Shown in pieces: positions 44,641 to 54,908 of a stretch of DNA of 64,000 nucleotides. Below the pieces are notes generated by a model, which saw only the letters and a list, made by a program, of their open reading frames with translations, was not told where the DNA came from and made no database searches. Every line of letters starts with the position of its first letter. Within the stretch, counting starts at the first letter, position 1. Source of the DNA: Aquila chrysaetos chrysaetos (Eukaryota > Chordata > Aves > Accipitriformes > Accipitridae); the NCBI RefSeq assembly GCF_900496995.4, contig NC_054457.1, positions 1,862,196 through 1,926,195 of the forward strand, given 5' to 3'. The translations under genes were made by a program, and so were the position numbers.

Positions 44641-46137
44641 CCTGGGGAATCTACCCTAGCGGATCCATTGGTTATAATTAAGCGAGGGAAAACACAACAA
44701 GAGGTAGAATTTTTGGTAGATACAGGAGCAACATACTCGGTTCTGAATCAAGCTTTGATGCCTCTGGGAGATGATTACGTCATGGTGAAGGAGCGACTGG
44801 CCAAAGTGCAAAGGCATATTTTTGTAAACCTTTAGAATATAAATTAGGAAAACAGTGGGGCATTCATAAATTTTATATATGCCCCAACTCCCCAAAGGCA
44901 CTTTTGGGAAGGGACTTGTTGGAACAATTGGGAGCAAAAATTGTATTCGACAAGGGAGAAATTACTCTGGAGGTAAAAGATCAGCAATATATTCAAATAT
45001 TGAGCCTAACCTAACCAGTCCTTCCCCTAGAAGGAAGCATTAACGAGGACATCTTAAACCAAGTGTACCCAGGGGTATGGCTACTGATGCACCTGGAAGA
45101 GCGAAAAGTGCTCCACCTGTTGAAGTTAGGATCAAGGAAGGCCAAAAGCCAGTAAGAATTAAACAATATCCCCTAAAGAAGGAAGACAGAGAAGGAATCC
45201 GGCTGGTGATAGAAAAATTTTTGCAGTTGGGATTATTAAAAGAATGTGAGTCTGAATTCAATACCCCTATATTACCTGTTCGGAAGCCCGATGGGTCATA
45301 TCGGGTGGTCCAAGACTTACGGGCGGTGAATAAGATAACTGAAGATCTTTACCCAGTAGTGGGCGAACCCATATACCCTGTTGACCGTATTAACACCCTG
45401 AATTGACTTGGTTTACTGTTTTAGATTTGAAGGATGCCTTCTTTTGCCTCCCTCTCCATGAAGCCAGCCAAAAATTATTTGCATTTGAATGGGGAAAACC
45501 CCAAAAGTGGTCGAAAGACCCAGCTCACTTGGACGGTGTTGCCACAAGGATTTAAGAATAGTCCTACCATTTTTGGCAATCAGCTTGCGAAAGACTTAGA
45601 ATCCTGGGAAGCCCCGTCTGAGGAGGGGAAGCTGTTGCAGTACGTGGATGATATCCTGATCGCCACCAAAACAGAGAAAGATTGTATGACGTGGACGGTG
45701 AGTCTGTTAAATTTCCTGGGACTCCAGGGGTACCGGGTATCCAAGAAGGCGGCACAGGTAATGCAACGCAAAGTGAATTACCTGGGCTATGAAATTAGTG
45801 CGGGACAAAGAACTTTGGGACAGGCCCGTAAAGAGGCAATATGCCAAACTCGGAGACCTCAGACAGTAAAAGAGTTACGGACCTTTTCTGGGAATGACCG
45901 GGGTGGTGCCGATTGTGGATCTATAATTATGGATTGCTTGTTAAACCACTGTATGCGTTGACAGCCACTGAGCAGAAACACCTTGAGTGGAACAAGGAGA
46001 CCGAACGAGCCTTTGAGCTATTGAAAAAGGGTTTGATGTCGGCCCCGGCCTTAGGCAGTACTGGAAGCAAAAGGTGGACATTGGCTCTCTCCACAAAGAT
46101 TCCTGAGATATCAAGCTATATTGGTAGAGCAGGATGA
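44641..46137 (+). pseudogene. pol: ERV-C protease and reverse transcriptase (degraded)
   Basis: The protease catalytic segment VDTGATYSVLN lies near 44718-44750 and LLGRDLLEQLG near 44905-44935, in different frames. RT begins near 45120 (RIKQYPLKKEDREG) with NTPILPVRKPDGSYRVVQDLRAVN to 45340, a stop at 45404-45406, then [12 protein letters not shown] (45538-45575) and YVDD at 45641-45652. The connection domain is largely deleted: sequence jumps from APALG (46045-46060) to the stretch just before RNase H. This enzyme would have copied genomic RNA into DNA. Confidence 0.9.
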
Positions 46138-47048
46138 TGTGGAGATTGTAGTCACTAACATTGTTAACCCAGCTTCTTTTCTCAGCGGGAACACAGGAGA
46201 ACCGGTACATCATGACTGTTTGGAAACCATTGAAGCAACATACGCCAGTCGCCCAGACCTGAAAGACAGCCCCATGGAAAACGGGGAAACTTGGTTCACA
46301 GACAGAAGCAGTTACGTCCTAAATGGTAATCGACATGCGGGATATGCCGTCACCACTAGCCAAGAGGTAATAGAATCAGGGGCTTTGCCCATGAACACCT
46401 CCGCACAGAAGGCAGAAATAATTGCTCTAACCCGTGCCCTGGAGTTGGCCCAGGGCAAAGTTGTGAACATTTATACAGACTCAAGATATGCCTTTGGAGT
46501 TGTACATGCACATGGAGCAATTTGGAAGGAGAGAGGACTACTGAGTTCTCAAGGGAAAAATATCAAACACGCAGAAGAAATTCTGAAGTTACTGGAAGCT
46601 GTCCAGCTCCCTAAGAAAGTGGCAATTATGCATCTTAAGGCACACCAGAAAGTGAGCTCAGATTTGGAAAAAGGGAACGAGCTGGCGGACAGAGAGGCAA
46701 AACAAGTGGCCAGAACAAAGGTAAATATAGAAGGGGCTTTAATTCCGGATAGGCAGATCTCCCTAGAAGGTAAGCCAGAATACACCAAGGAAGATCAGAA
46801 GCTCATTACAGATTTAGAAGGGTCATATAATGAGGAAGGGTGGGCTCATACCCCACAAGGAAAGCTAATCGTTCCCTCTTGCTTATTATGGCATTTGATA
46901 CGGGAGGAACATAGGAAAAGACATTGGGGAAGAGAGGCTCTGTATAATCATTTGATAAGAGAAATTGTGGCTAGAAATTTATACACCACGGTGAGACAGG
47001 TGACTCAAAAGTGTGATCTTTGCCTCCAGACTAATCCTAAGAATACCC
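46121..47048 (+). pseudogene. pol: ERV-C RNase H and integrase N-terminus
   Basis: An open frame of about 310 codons. RNase H has FTDRSS near 46290 (the usual FTDGSS has Gly, here Arg), AQKAEIIALTRAL (catalytic Glu) and YTDSRYAFGV near 46471-46500. The integrase zinc domain has H-x3-H near 46893-46910 and CDLC near 47010. The frame is cut at 47048 by LTR-X copy 3 and its nested ERVL. The preceding TACCC (47044-47048) reappears at 54904, where integrase resumes. Confidence 0.9.
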
Positions 47049-47664
47049 TGTGATGGGTTGACCCTGGCTGGTTGCCAGGTGCCCACCAAAGCCATTCTAT
47101 CACTCCCCCTCCTCAACTGGACAGGGGAGAGAAAATATAACAAAGAGCTTGTGGGTCGAGATAAGGACAGGAGAGAGATCACTCACCACTTACCGTCACG
47201 GGCAAAACAGACTCAACTTGGGGAAAATTAACTCACTTTATTGCAAATCAACCAGAGTAGGGTAATGAGAAAGAAAACCAAATCTCAGAACACCTTCCCT
47301 CCACCCCTCCCTTCTTCCCGGGCACAACTTCACTCCCAGATTCTTTACCTATCCCCCCAGCGGCACAGGGGGATGGGGAATGGGGTTTACGGTCAGTTCA
47401 TCAAACGTTGTTTTCTGCCGCTTCATCCTCCTCAGGGGGAGGACTCATCACACTCTTCCCCTGCTCCAGCGTGGGGTCCCTCCCACGGGAGACAGTCCTC
47501 CACGAACTTCTCCAATGTGGGTCCTTCCCACGGGCTGCAGTTCTTCACGAACTGCTCCAGCATGGGTCCTTTCCACGGTGTGCAGTCCTTCAGGAGCACA
47601 CTGCTCCAGCGTGGGTCCCCCACGGGGTCACAAGTCCTGCCAGAAAACCTGCTCCGTGGGCTCC

Positions 47665-48115
47665 TGTCCTGGGTTCAGCTGGGATAGAGTTAATTTTTAC
47701 AGGAACCTGGAGGTGGGGGGGCATAGCCGGGGCAGCTGACCTGAACTAGCCAAGGAGCTATTCCATACCATGTGACATCATGCCCAGTATATATATGGGG
47801 AGTGGGCCGGGGGGAGGGCTCTCCTGCTCTCTCTCGACTTTCGGTGGGGGAAGTGGCGGAGCGTCGGGTCCCGGGTGGTGAGCAGTTGCACTGTGCATCA
47901 CTGGTTTTTTGTATACTCTTTCATTAGTACCGTCGTTGTTGTTGTAACTTTTTTTGCGTTGTCCCAGTAAACTGCCCTTATCTCAACCCTCGAGGTTCCA
48001 GGTTTTTTTTTCTTTTCTCTCCTCCGTCTCCCCCCCTATCCCACCGGAGGGGGGCGGGAGGAGTGAGCGAGCGGCTGCGTGGTCCTTTGTTACCGGCTGG
48101 GCTGAAACCACGACA
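47665..48115 (+). mobile_element. ERVL-1 5' LTR, TSD GCTCC
   Basis: 451 bp, TGTCCTGGGTTCAGCTGGGA to GGCTGAAACCACGACA. The provirus is flanked by GCTCC (47660-47664, 54372-54376). It has TATATATATGGGG near 47798 and a poly(A)-type AGTAAA near 47966. It differs from the 3' LTR by about three substitutions and three one-base indels (by eye about 0.7 percent), which makes it the youngest dated insertion here. Confidence 0.96.
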
Positions 48116-48123
48116 GTCCTTTT

Positions 48124-48141
48124 TGGCGCCCAACGTGGGGC
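48124..48141 (+). promoter_or_regulatory. ERVL-1 primer-binding site, tRNA-Lys1,2 type
   Basis: TGGCGCCCAACGTGGGGC, eight bases after the LTR end. From general knowledge this is the primer site for tRNA-Lys1,2, as in spumaviruses and some betaretroviruses. It is a perfect-looking site. Confidence 0.85.
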
Positions 48142-48225
48142 ACGAAGGGGTTGAGATAACGATAGATCTGGCTAGAGCATGTTGAAACAAATTTGTCATA
48201 CGCATTCCTTTTATTAGATAAATAG

Positions 48226-49266
48226 ATGTTAGTCACAATGTTGATTAATTTGTTTACATGGTGGCGTTTTGGAAGTCCTTATATGCTCTATGTATTGCCT
48301 GTAGTTACGTTTCTCACCTCTGGGAGAGTGATTGGGATTATCATTTTGCTGTACTGGGCAATGTCGACTTGTGAAATGATTACATCACTGGTCATGAGGT
48401 TAAGCTGGTATCTGTATGAGGCAGTGATATCATTTCCATACTTTGGGCACCTTCTATCGGATTTTATTGGTAATTACTCCCAATCCATGGGGAAGTTAGG
48501 GGGGGATACTCCCCCCTGTCCGTTCGCCTCCCTTTTCTCCTTCCGACTAATTACAACAGCTTTTGAGAACTTTGAATATCCTTGGGATGCACAAGCCAGT
48601 GTGCTGTTAGTGCTATGCCTCCTGAATATGTTTCAGGTCTTGTTTAGGGCTACAAAAAGGCTCTTTAAGAGTACCACCCAGAGATCTGCCCCAAAGCTGG
48701 ATATTCATGGGTGGCACGGCATGTGGGAGGATATGGGCAGGTATCTAGAGAACTTCTCACCTCCAGTGGCTTGGAAGTTCACTCCCGAACAACTACAGAA
48801 CCCTCATGAAGTGGTAGAATATTTGAAAGAAAAATGCTGTGGCTATTCCAAAGACGTACAACTCGCTGCACTGTGCTGGGCCCTGGCCAGTATCTACCAA
48901 ACACTGCTTGATATTAGGCAGCACCCTCAGGGAGAAAAGGGAGAAAAGATGGAAAACAGGACAGCAGGCACCGTGGCTACCCCAACCCCGACAGCAGGCA
49001 CCGTGGCTACCCCAACCCCGGCAACAAGCACCGTGGCTACCCCTACCCCGGCAACAGGCAGCGCGGCTACCCCAACCCCGGTGACAGATACTGCAGCTAA
49101 ACCAGAGAACCAACCTGTGCCAGTATCAGTCGCCCCTGTACATAAAAGGAAACACACAAAGAAATCAGTTCGCTCAGTGAGAGATGAAGATGAACCAGGG
49201 TCATCACGAGAACAGGAGGAAGAGGCAGAACCTGAAAAAAATCACCCAATCTCTATCCCTGAGTGA
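48226..49266 (+). CDS. ERVL-1 upstream ORF: multi-pass membrane-like, Gag-region protein
   Basis: 346 codons from ATG 48226 to TGA 49264-49266. The first 90 residues hold two or three hydrophobic segments (YMLYVLPVVTFLT, VIGIIILLYWAM, then a Tyr/Phe-rich stretch). Another lies near residues 128-147 (VLLVLCLLNMFQVLF). A soluble central part follows (about 150-235), then a Thr/Pro repeat linker (GTVATPTP units) and a highly charged tail. I do not recognise a standard matrix. The next ORF (49184-50218) overlaps it by 83 bp in another frame; the frame change coincides with a run of seven As near 49235-49241. So either a one-base slip has split one long gag, or this is a separate protein. Role unknown. 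Confidence 0.6.
   Translation: MLVTMLINLFTWWRFGSPYMLYVLPVVTFLTSGRVIGIIILLYWAMSTCEMITSLVMRLSWYLYEAVISFPYFGHLLSDFIGNYSQSMGKLGGDTPPCPFASLFSFRLITTAFENFEYPWDAQASVLLVLCLLNMFQVLFRATKRLFKSTTQRSAPKLDIHGWHGMWEDMGRYLENFSPPVAWKFTPEQLQNPHEVVEYLKEKCCGYSKDVQLAALCWALASIYQTLLDIRQHPQGEKGEKMENRTAGTVATPTPTAGTVATPTPATSTVATPTPATGSAATPTPVTDTAAKPENQPVPVSVAPVHKRKHTKKSVRSVRDEDEPGSSREQEEEAEPEKNHPISIPE
48961..49110 (+). repeat. 30-bp tandem repeat in the ERVL-1 upstream ORF
   Basis: Four clear units (48961, 48991, 49021, 49051) and a fifth degraded one, each close to GGCACCGTGGCTACCCCAAC plus flanks. They encode repeats of about TAGTVATPTP. The first two units are identical, suggesting recent duplication or homogenisation. 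The array is in frame (30 bp), so the ORF stays open. Confidence 0.93.
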
Positions 49267-50218
49267 GTTGCGTGACATGCGAAAAGATTTTAGCCGCCAC
49301 CCAGGTGAGCACATTGTTACCTGGCTGCTCCGATGCTGGGATAATGGGGCTAGTAGTGTGGAATTAGAGGGTAAGGAAGCCAAGCAGTTGGGATCTCTAT
49401 CTAGGGAAGGGGGCATCGACAAGGCGATTGGGAGAAAAACACAAGTCCTCAGCCTCTGGAGGCGACTTCTGTTAGGTGTAAAGGAAAGATACCCCTTCAA
49501 GGATGAAGTTACATGTCACCAAGGCAAGTGGACCACCATGGAGAGAGGTATCCAGTACCTGAGGGAATTAGCCGTGCTGGAGGTGATTTATAATGATCCA
49601 GAAAATGCGCAGTCACCCATAGACCCAGATGAAGTCCAATGCACACAACCCATGTGGCGGAAGTTTCTACGAAGTGCACCACCAACCTATGCCAACTCAT
49701 TGGCAGTAATGTCCTGGAAAGAAGGCCATGGACAAACGGTGGATGAATTGGCTGTCCAACTCCGGCAGTACGAAGGAAGTCTCTCTTCCTCCCTACGGGC
49801 CTGTGTCTCGGCTGTAGAGGAATTGTCCCGAGAGTTCCAGCAATTCAAAGTGGATATGTCTTCCTCCCCACCTGTACAGGCCCGCATCGCAGCTATTGGG
49901 AGTAAGCATTCCTCTGCCCAAGAGAGAGGAGAGAGAAAGTACACACGACGGGCTAACCTGTGGTTTTACCTGCGTGACCATGGAGAGGACATGAGGAAGT
50001 GGGATGGAAAACCTACCTCAGTCCTGGATGCACGGGTACGGGAGTTGCGAGAAAAAGCAATCAGAAAAGAGGATTCTTCTTGGAAAACTGCTGCTCCAGT
50101 TTCCTGTGAGCAGTCCCCCAGATGCAGTAGATGGGCTGATCTCATTTCTGATCCTCTTGAAGGGACTTCTGATTCACGTGTGCGAAAAGTGAGTAACGAA
50201 TATTCTAACCAGGATTAG
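49184..50218 (+). CDS. gag: ERVL-1 gag capsid-region ORF
   Basis: Open to TAG 50216-50218. The first part contains LSELRDMRKDFSRHPGEH and VTWLLRCWDNGASSVEL, which match ERVL-type Gag in my knowledge. A coiled-coil-like region near residues 195-215 and a basic/Arg-rich C-terminal part (ARVRELREKAIRK) follow. No CCHC knuckle is present, which is also typical of ERVL. The frame is the same as pol, separated only by the TAG. The first ATG at 49184 lies inside the overlap with the previous ORF, so it may not be the natural start. The product would form the particle shell. Confidence 0.8.
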   Translation: MKMNQGHHENRRKRQNLKKITQSLSLSELRDMRKDFSRHPGEHIVTWLLRCWDNGASSVELEGKEAKQLGSLSREGGIDKAIGRKTQVLSLWRRLLLGVKERYPFKDEVTCHQGKWTTMERGIQYLRELAVLEVIYNDPENAQSPIDPDEVQCTQPMWRKFLRSAPPTYANSLAVMSWKEGHGQTVDELAVQLRQYEGSLSSSLRACVSAVEELSREFQQFKVDMSSSPPVQARIAAIGSKHSSAQERGERKYTRRANLWFYLRDHGEDMRKWDGKPTSVLDARVRELREKAIRKEDSSWKTAAPVSCEQSPRCSRWADLISDPLEGTSDSRVRKVSNEYSNQD

Positions 50219-52678
50219 AGGGGCCCTGCCTCCAGCCAGGTGGAGGAGAGGGACAACCGAGTCTACTGGACAGTGTGGATTCGATGGCCTGGCACATCAG
50301 ACCCACAGGAATATAAGGCTCTAGTAGACACAGGTGCACAATGCACCCTAATGCCATCAAGTGATAAAGGGGCAGAACCCATCTGTATCTCTGGTGTGAC
50401 AGGGGGATCCCAAGAGCTAACCGTATTGGAAGCTGAAATGAGTCTAACCGGGAATGACTGGCATAAACACCCCATTGCAACTGGCCCAGAGGCCCCGTGC
50501 ATCCTTGGTATAGATTATCTCAGGAGGAGGTATTTCAAGGACCCAAAAGGGTACCGTTGGGCTTTTGGTATAGCTGCATTGGAGACGGAGGAGATTGAAC
50601 AGCTGTCTACCCTGCCTGGTCTCTCTCAAGACCCTTCGGTTGTGGGGTTGCTGAAGGTTGAAGAACAACAGGTGCCAATTGCTACCACGACGGTGCACCA
50701 GCGGCAATATCGCACCAACCGAGATTCCCTGATCCCCATCCATAAGCTGATTTGCCAATTGGAGAGTCAAGGAGTGATCAGCAAGACTCACTCACCCTTT
50801 AATAGTCCCATATGGCCCGTGCGGAAATCTAATGGGGAATGGAGACTAACAGTAGATTATCGTGGGCTGAATGAAGTCACGCCACTGCTGAGCGCTGCTG
50901 TGCCAGATATGTTAGAGCTTCAATATGAACTGGAATCAAAGGCAGCTAAGTGGTATGCCACAATGGACATTGCTAATGCATTTTTCTCCATTCCTTTGGC
51001 AGCGGAGTGCAGGCCACAGTTTGCCTTTACTTGGAGGGGTGTCCAGTACACCTGGAATCGCCTGCCCCAGGGGTGGAAACACAGCCCCACTATTTGCCAT
51101 GGACTGATCCAGGCTGCACTGGAAAAAGGTGAAGCACTGGAACACCTGCAATACATTGATGACATCATCGTATGGGGCAACACGGCAGAAGAAGTTTTTG
51201 AGAAAGGGAAGAAAATAATCCAAATCCTTTTGATGGCTGGTTTTGCCATAAAAGAAAGTAAGGTCAAGGGACCTGCACAGGAGATCCAGTTCTTAGGAGT
51301 AAAATGGCAAGACGGGCGTCGTCAGATCCCAATGGATGTGATCAACAAAATAGCAGCTATGTCCCCACCGACTAATAAAAAGGAAACACAAGCTTTCTTA
51401 GGTGTTGTGGGCTTTTGGAGAATGCATATTCCAAATTACAGTCAAATTGTAAGTCCTCTCTACCAAGTTACCCGGAAGAAGAATGATTTTAAATGGGGGC
51501 CTGAGCAACGACAAGCTTTTGAACAAATTAAGCGGGAGATTGTTCATGCAGTAGCCCTTGGACCAGTCCGGGCAGGACAAGATGTTAAAAATGTGCTCTA
51601 CACTGCAGCTGGGGAGAATGGCCCTACCTGGAGCCTCTGGCAGAAAGCACCTGGGGAGACCCGAGGCCGACCCCTGGGGTTTTGGAGTCGAGGATATTGA
51701 GGATCCGAGGCTCGCTATACTCCAACTGAAAAAGAGATATTGGCAGCATATGAAGGAGTTCGAGCCGCCTCAGAAGTGGTTGGTACTGAAACACAGCTCC
51801 TCTTAGCACCCCGACTGCCAGTGCTGGGCTGGATGTTCAAAGGGAAGGTCTCCTCTACACATCATGCAACTGATGCCACGTAGAGTAAGTGGATTGCACT
51901 GATCACACAATGGGCTCGCATAGGAAACCCCAGTCGCCCAGGAATTGTGGAAGTGATCATGGACTGGCCAGAAGGCAAAGATTTTGGAATGTCGCCAGAG
52001 GAGGAGGTGACGTGTGCTGAAGAAGCCCCGCTGTATAATAAACTGCCAGAAAATGAGAGGCAATATGCCCTGTTCACTGATGGGTCCTGTCGCATTGTGG
52101 GAAAGCATCGGAGGTGGAAGGCTGCTGTATGGAGTCCTGCAAGACAAGTTGCAGAAACTGCTGAAGGAGAAGGTGAATCGAGTCAGTTTGCAGAGGTGAA
52201 AGCCATCCAGCTAGCGTTAGACATTGCTGAAAGAGAAAAGTGGCCAGTGCTCTATCTCTATACTGACTCATGGATGGTGGCAAATGCCCTGTGGGGGTGG
52301 CTACAGCAATGGAAGAAGAGCAATTGGCAGCGCAGAGGTAAACTCATCTGGGCTGCCGCACTGTGGCAAGATATTGCTGTTCGGATAGAGAAGCTAGTGG
52401 TAAAAGTACGCCACGTAGATGCTCATGTACCCAAGAGTCGGGCCACTGAAGAACATCAAAACAACCAGCAGGCAGATCAGGCCGCCAAGATTGAAGTGTC
52501 TCAGGTGGACCTGGACTGGCAACGTAGGGGTGAGCTATTTATGGCTCAGTGGGCCCATGATACCTCGGGCCATCAGGGAAGAGATGCAACATATAGATGG
52601 GCTCGCGATCGAGGGGTGGACTTAACCATGGACACTATCACACAGGTTATCCATGAATGTGAAACGTGCTGCAATTAA
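50219..52678 (+). pseudogene. pol: ERVL-1 protease-RT-RNase H (two nonsense codons)
   Basis: In frame with gag after TAG 50216. The protease motif LVDTGAQCTLMP has DTGA at 50327-50338. RT has LPQGWKHSPTICHG near 51063-51105 and YIDD at 51152-51163. The thumb/connection leads to TGA 51698-51700 (the reading resumes with GSEARYTPTEKEI) and TAG 51881-51883. RNase H has LFTDGSC near 52070-52090, EVKAIQLAL and YTDSWMVANAL. The integrase zinc domain follows and is cut by a 2-bp loss near 52664 compared with ERVL-2. Both nonsense changes could be single transitions. Otherwise the frame is complete, which fits the young LTR age. Confidence 0.92.
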
Positions 52679-53402
52679 GCAAGCCAAGCGGCTGAAACCC
52701 CTGTGGTATGGAGGGCGATGGCTGAAATATAAATATGGGGAAGCCTGGCAGATTGACTATATCACACTCCCACGAACCCGCCAAGGCAAGTGCCATGTGC
52801 TTACAATGGTGGAAGCAACCACTGGATGGCTGGAAACATATCCTGTGTCCCACGCCACTGCCCAGAACACTATCCTGGGCCTTGAAGAGAAAGTTTTATG
52901 GCAAGACGGCACCCCAGAAAGAATCGAGTCAGACAACGGGACTCACTTCCAAAACAACCTCATAGACACCTGGGCCAAAGAACATGGCATTGAGTGGGTA
53001 TATCACATCCCTTATCATGCACCAGCCTCTGGAAAAATCGAACGATACAATGGACTGCTGAAAACTACATTGAGAGCAATGGGGGGTGGAACTTTCAAAC
53101 ATTGGGATACACATTTAACAAAAGCCACCTGGTTAGTTAATACTAGAGGATCCACCAATCGGGCGGGCCCCACCCAACCAAGACTTCCACATACTGTAGA
53201 AGGGGATAAAGTCCCTGTAGTGCGCATGAGGAGTATGTTAGGAAAGACAGTCTGGGTTAGTCCTCCCTCAAGCAGAGACAAACCCATCCAAGGGATTGCT
53301 TTTTCTCAAGGACCTGGGTACACCTGGTGGGTGATGCAGAAGGATGGGGAAGTTCGATGTGTACCTCAGGGAGATTTGATTTTGGGAGAGAATAGCCAGT
53401 GA
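52653..53402 (+). pseudogene. pol: ERVL-1 integrase core and C-terminus
   Basis: 249 codons open after the 2-bp frameshift. Catalytic acids are in WQIDYITLP (near 52750), IESDNGTHF (near 52925) and SGKIERYNG (near 53030). The C-terminal part ends in VRCVPQGDLILGENSQ. The same reading is found in ERVL-2 (62513-63300, minus) with high similarity. It has no env after it: 53403-53919 is non-coding, as in most ERVL elements. Confidence 0.9.
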
Positions 53403-53919
53403 ACTAGGCTGTATGATATTTAACTGCTAAATAACCTGCCAATGTATGTCATTGTATCTATAGTGTCTATATGCCATATCAAGGGTATTACTGTAAGAAT
53501 TACCCAAATGACTGAAGGATGGACTTTGAAACTGAGCCAAGAACAACAGTGATAGAACTTGAACTGGCGCCCAGCAATTTCCTCAAGATCAACATCTTCG
53601 ACCTGCAGACCAAGGGTGTGGGTTGCATCAAATGTACCAGCCAGAAGTTCCAGAGACAGCATACAACAACCCAACACCTCACACCATCTCTCTTATCCTG
53701 AAGAAGTGTTACAACAGATGGAGCCCCAAAGTCATGGACTAAATAAAATTGATGGACACATTGGAGGGATAGCCCATCGACTAAGGGAATACTATTTGTG
53801 TGTGTGTGTGTGTGGGTCCATATACATATATATATATAAGACAAGGAAAGTGGTAGTGGTTGATTGGAAAATGTAAGATCTGGGCATGATGTAAATGGTA
53901 TAGAATAAGGGGTGGATAA
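53403..53919 (+). other. ERVL-1 3' non-coding region with GT/AT microsatellite
   Basis: About 515 bp between the pol stop and the 3' LTR, without a coding frame. It holds (TG)n at 53797-53814 followed by (AT)n at 53822-53838. The corresponding place in ERVL-2 (62090-62110) also has an AT/AC repeat. The tract before the LTR (GAATAAGGGGTGGATAA) is the probable polypurine tract. Confidence 0.75.
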
Positions 53920-54371
53920 TGTCCTGGGTTCAGCTGGGATAGAGTTAATTTTTACAGGAACCTGGGAGGTGGGGGGGCATAGCCGGGGCAGCTGACCTGA
54001 ACTAGCCAAGGAGCTATTCCATACCATGTGACATCATGCTCAGTATATATATGGGGAGTGGGCCGGGGGGAGGGCTCTCCTGCTCTCTCTCGACTTTCGG
54101 TGGGGGAAGTGGCGGAGCGTCGGGTCCCGGGTGGTGAGCAGTTGCACTGTGCATCACTGGTTTTTTGTATACTCTTTCATTAGTACCATCGTTGTTGTTG
54201 TAACTTTTTTTTGCGTTGTCCCAGTAAACTGCCCTTATCTCAACCCTCGAGGTTCCAGGTTTTTTTTTCTTTTCTCTCCTCTGTCTCCCCCCTATCCCAC
54301 CGGAGGGGGGCGGGAGGAGTGAGCGAGCGGCTGCGTGGTCCTTTGTTACCGGCTGGGCTGAAACCACGACA
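53920..54371 (+). mobile_element. ERVL-1 3' LTR
   Basis: 452 bp, the same ends as the 5' LTR, followed by the target duplication GCTCC. The CRE-like site reads TGACATCA and the TATA box TATATATATGG. Confidence 0.96.
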
Positions 54372-54908
54372 GCTCCTCTCTCCACAGATCCGCAGGTCCT
54401 GCCAGGAGCCTGCTCCAGCGCGGGCTTCCCACGGGGTCACAGCCTCCTTCAGGAACCCACCTGCTCCGGCGTGGGGTCCTCCACGGGCTGCAGGTGGATA
54501 TCTGCTCCACCGTGGACCTCCATGGACTGCAGGGGGACAGCCTGCCTCACCATGGTCTTCACCACGGGCTGCAGGGGAATCTCTGCTCCGGCGCCTGGAG
54601 CATCTCCTCCCCCTCCTTCACTGACCTTGGTGTCCGCAGGGTTGTTTCTCTTACATGTTCTCACTCCTCTCTCCAGCTGCCGTATACTGCCTGTCCCAAC
54701 TTTTTCCTTCTTAAAAATGTTATCACAGAGGCGTTACCACTATCGCTGATTGGCTCGGCCTTGGCTGGCGGCGGGTCCGTCTTAGAGCCGGCTGGTATTG
54801 TCTCTCTCTCGAACACAGGGGAAGCTTCCAGCAACTTCTTACAGAAGCCACCCCTGTAACACCCCCCCCCGCTACCAAAACCTTGCCACACAAAGCCAAT
54901 ACATACCC

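Larger units (their letters stand above)
47049..54903 (-). mobile_element. LTR-X (copy 3), TSD TACCC, split by ERVL-1
   Basis: The reverse LTR-X consists of 47049-47664 and 54377-54903. Ends are TGTGATGGGTTGACC and AAAGCCAATACA on the plus strand, and the outer duplication is TACCC (47044-47048, 54904-54908). The two halves join at the ERVL-1 target GCTCC. Net LTR length is about 1.14 kb. It contains more of the internal array than copy 2. It interrupts ERV-C integrase between the zinc domain and the catalytic core. Confidence 0.94.

Noticed and set aside
53797..53838. GT/AT repeats as a possible regulatory element or Z-DNA site
   Set aside because: Ordinary microsatellite in ERVL 3' non-coding DNA, also variable in ERVL-2.
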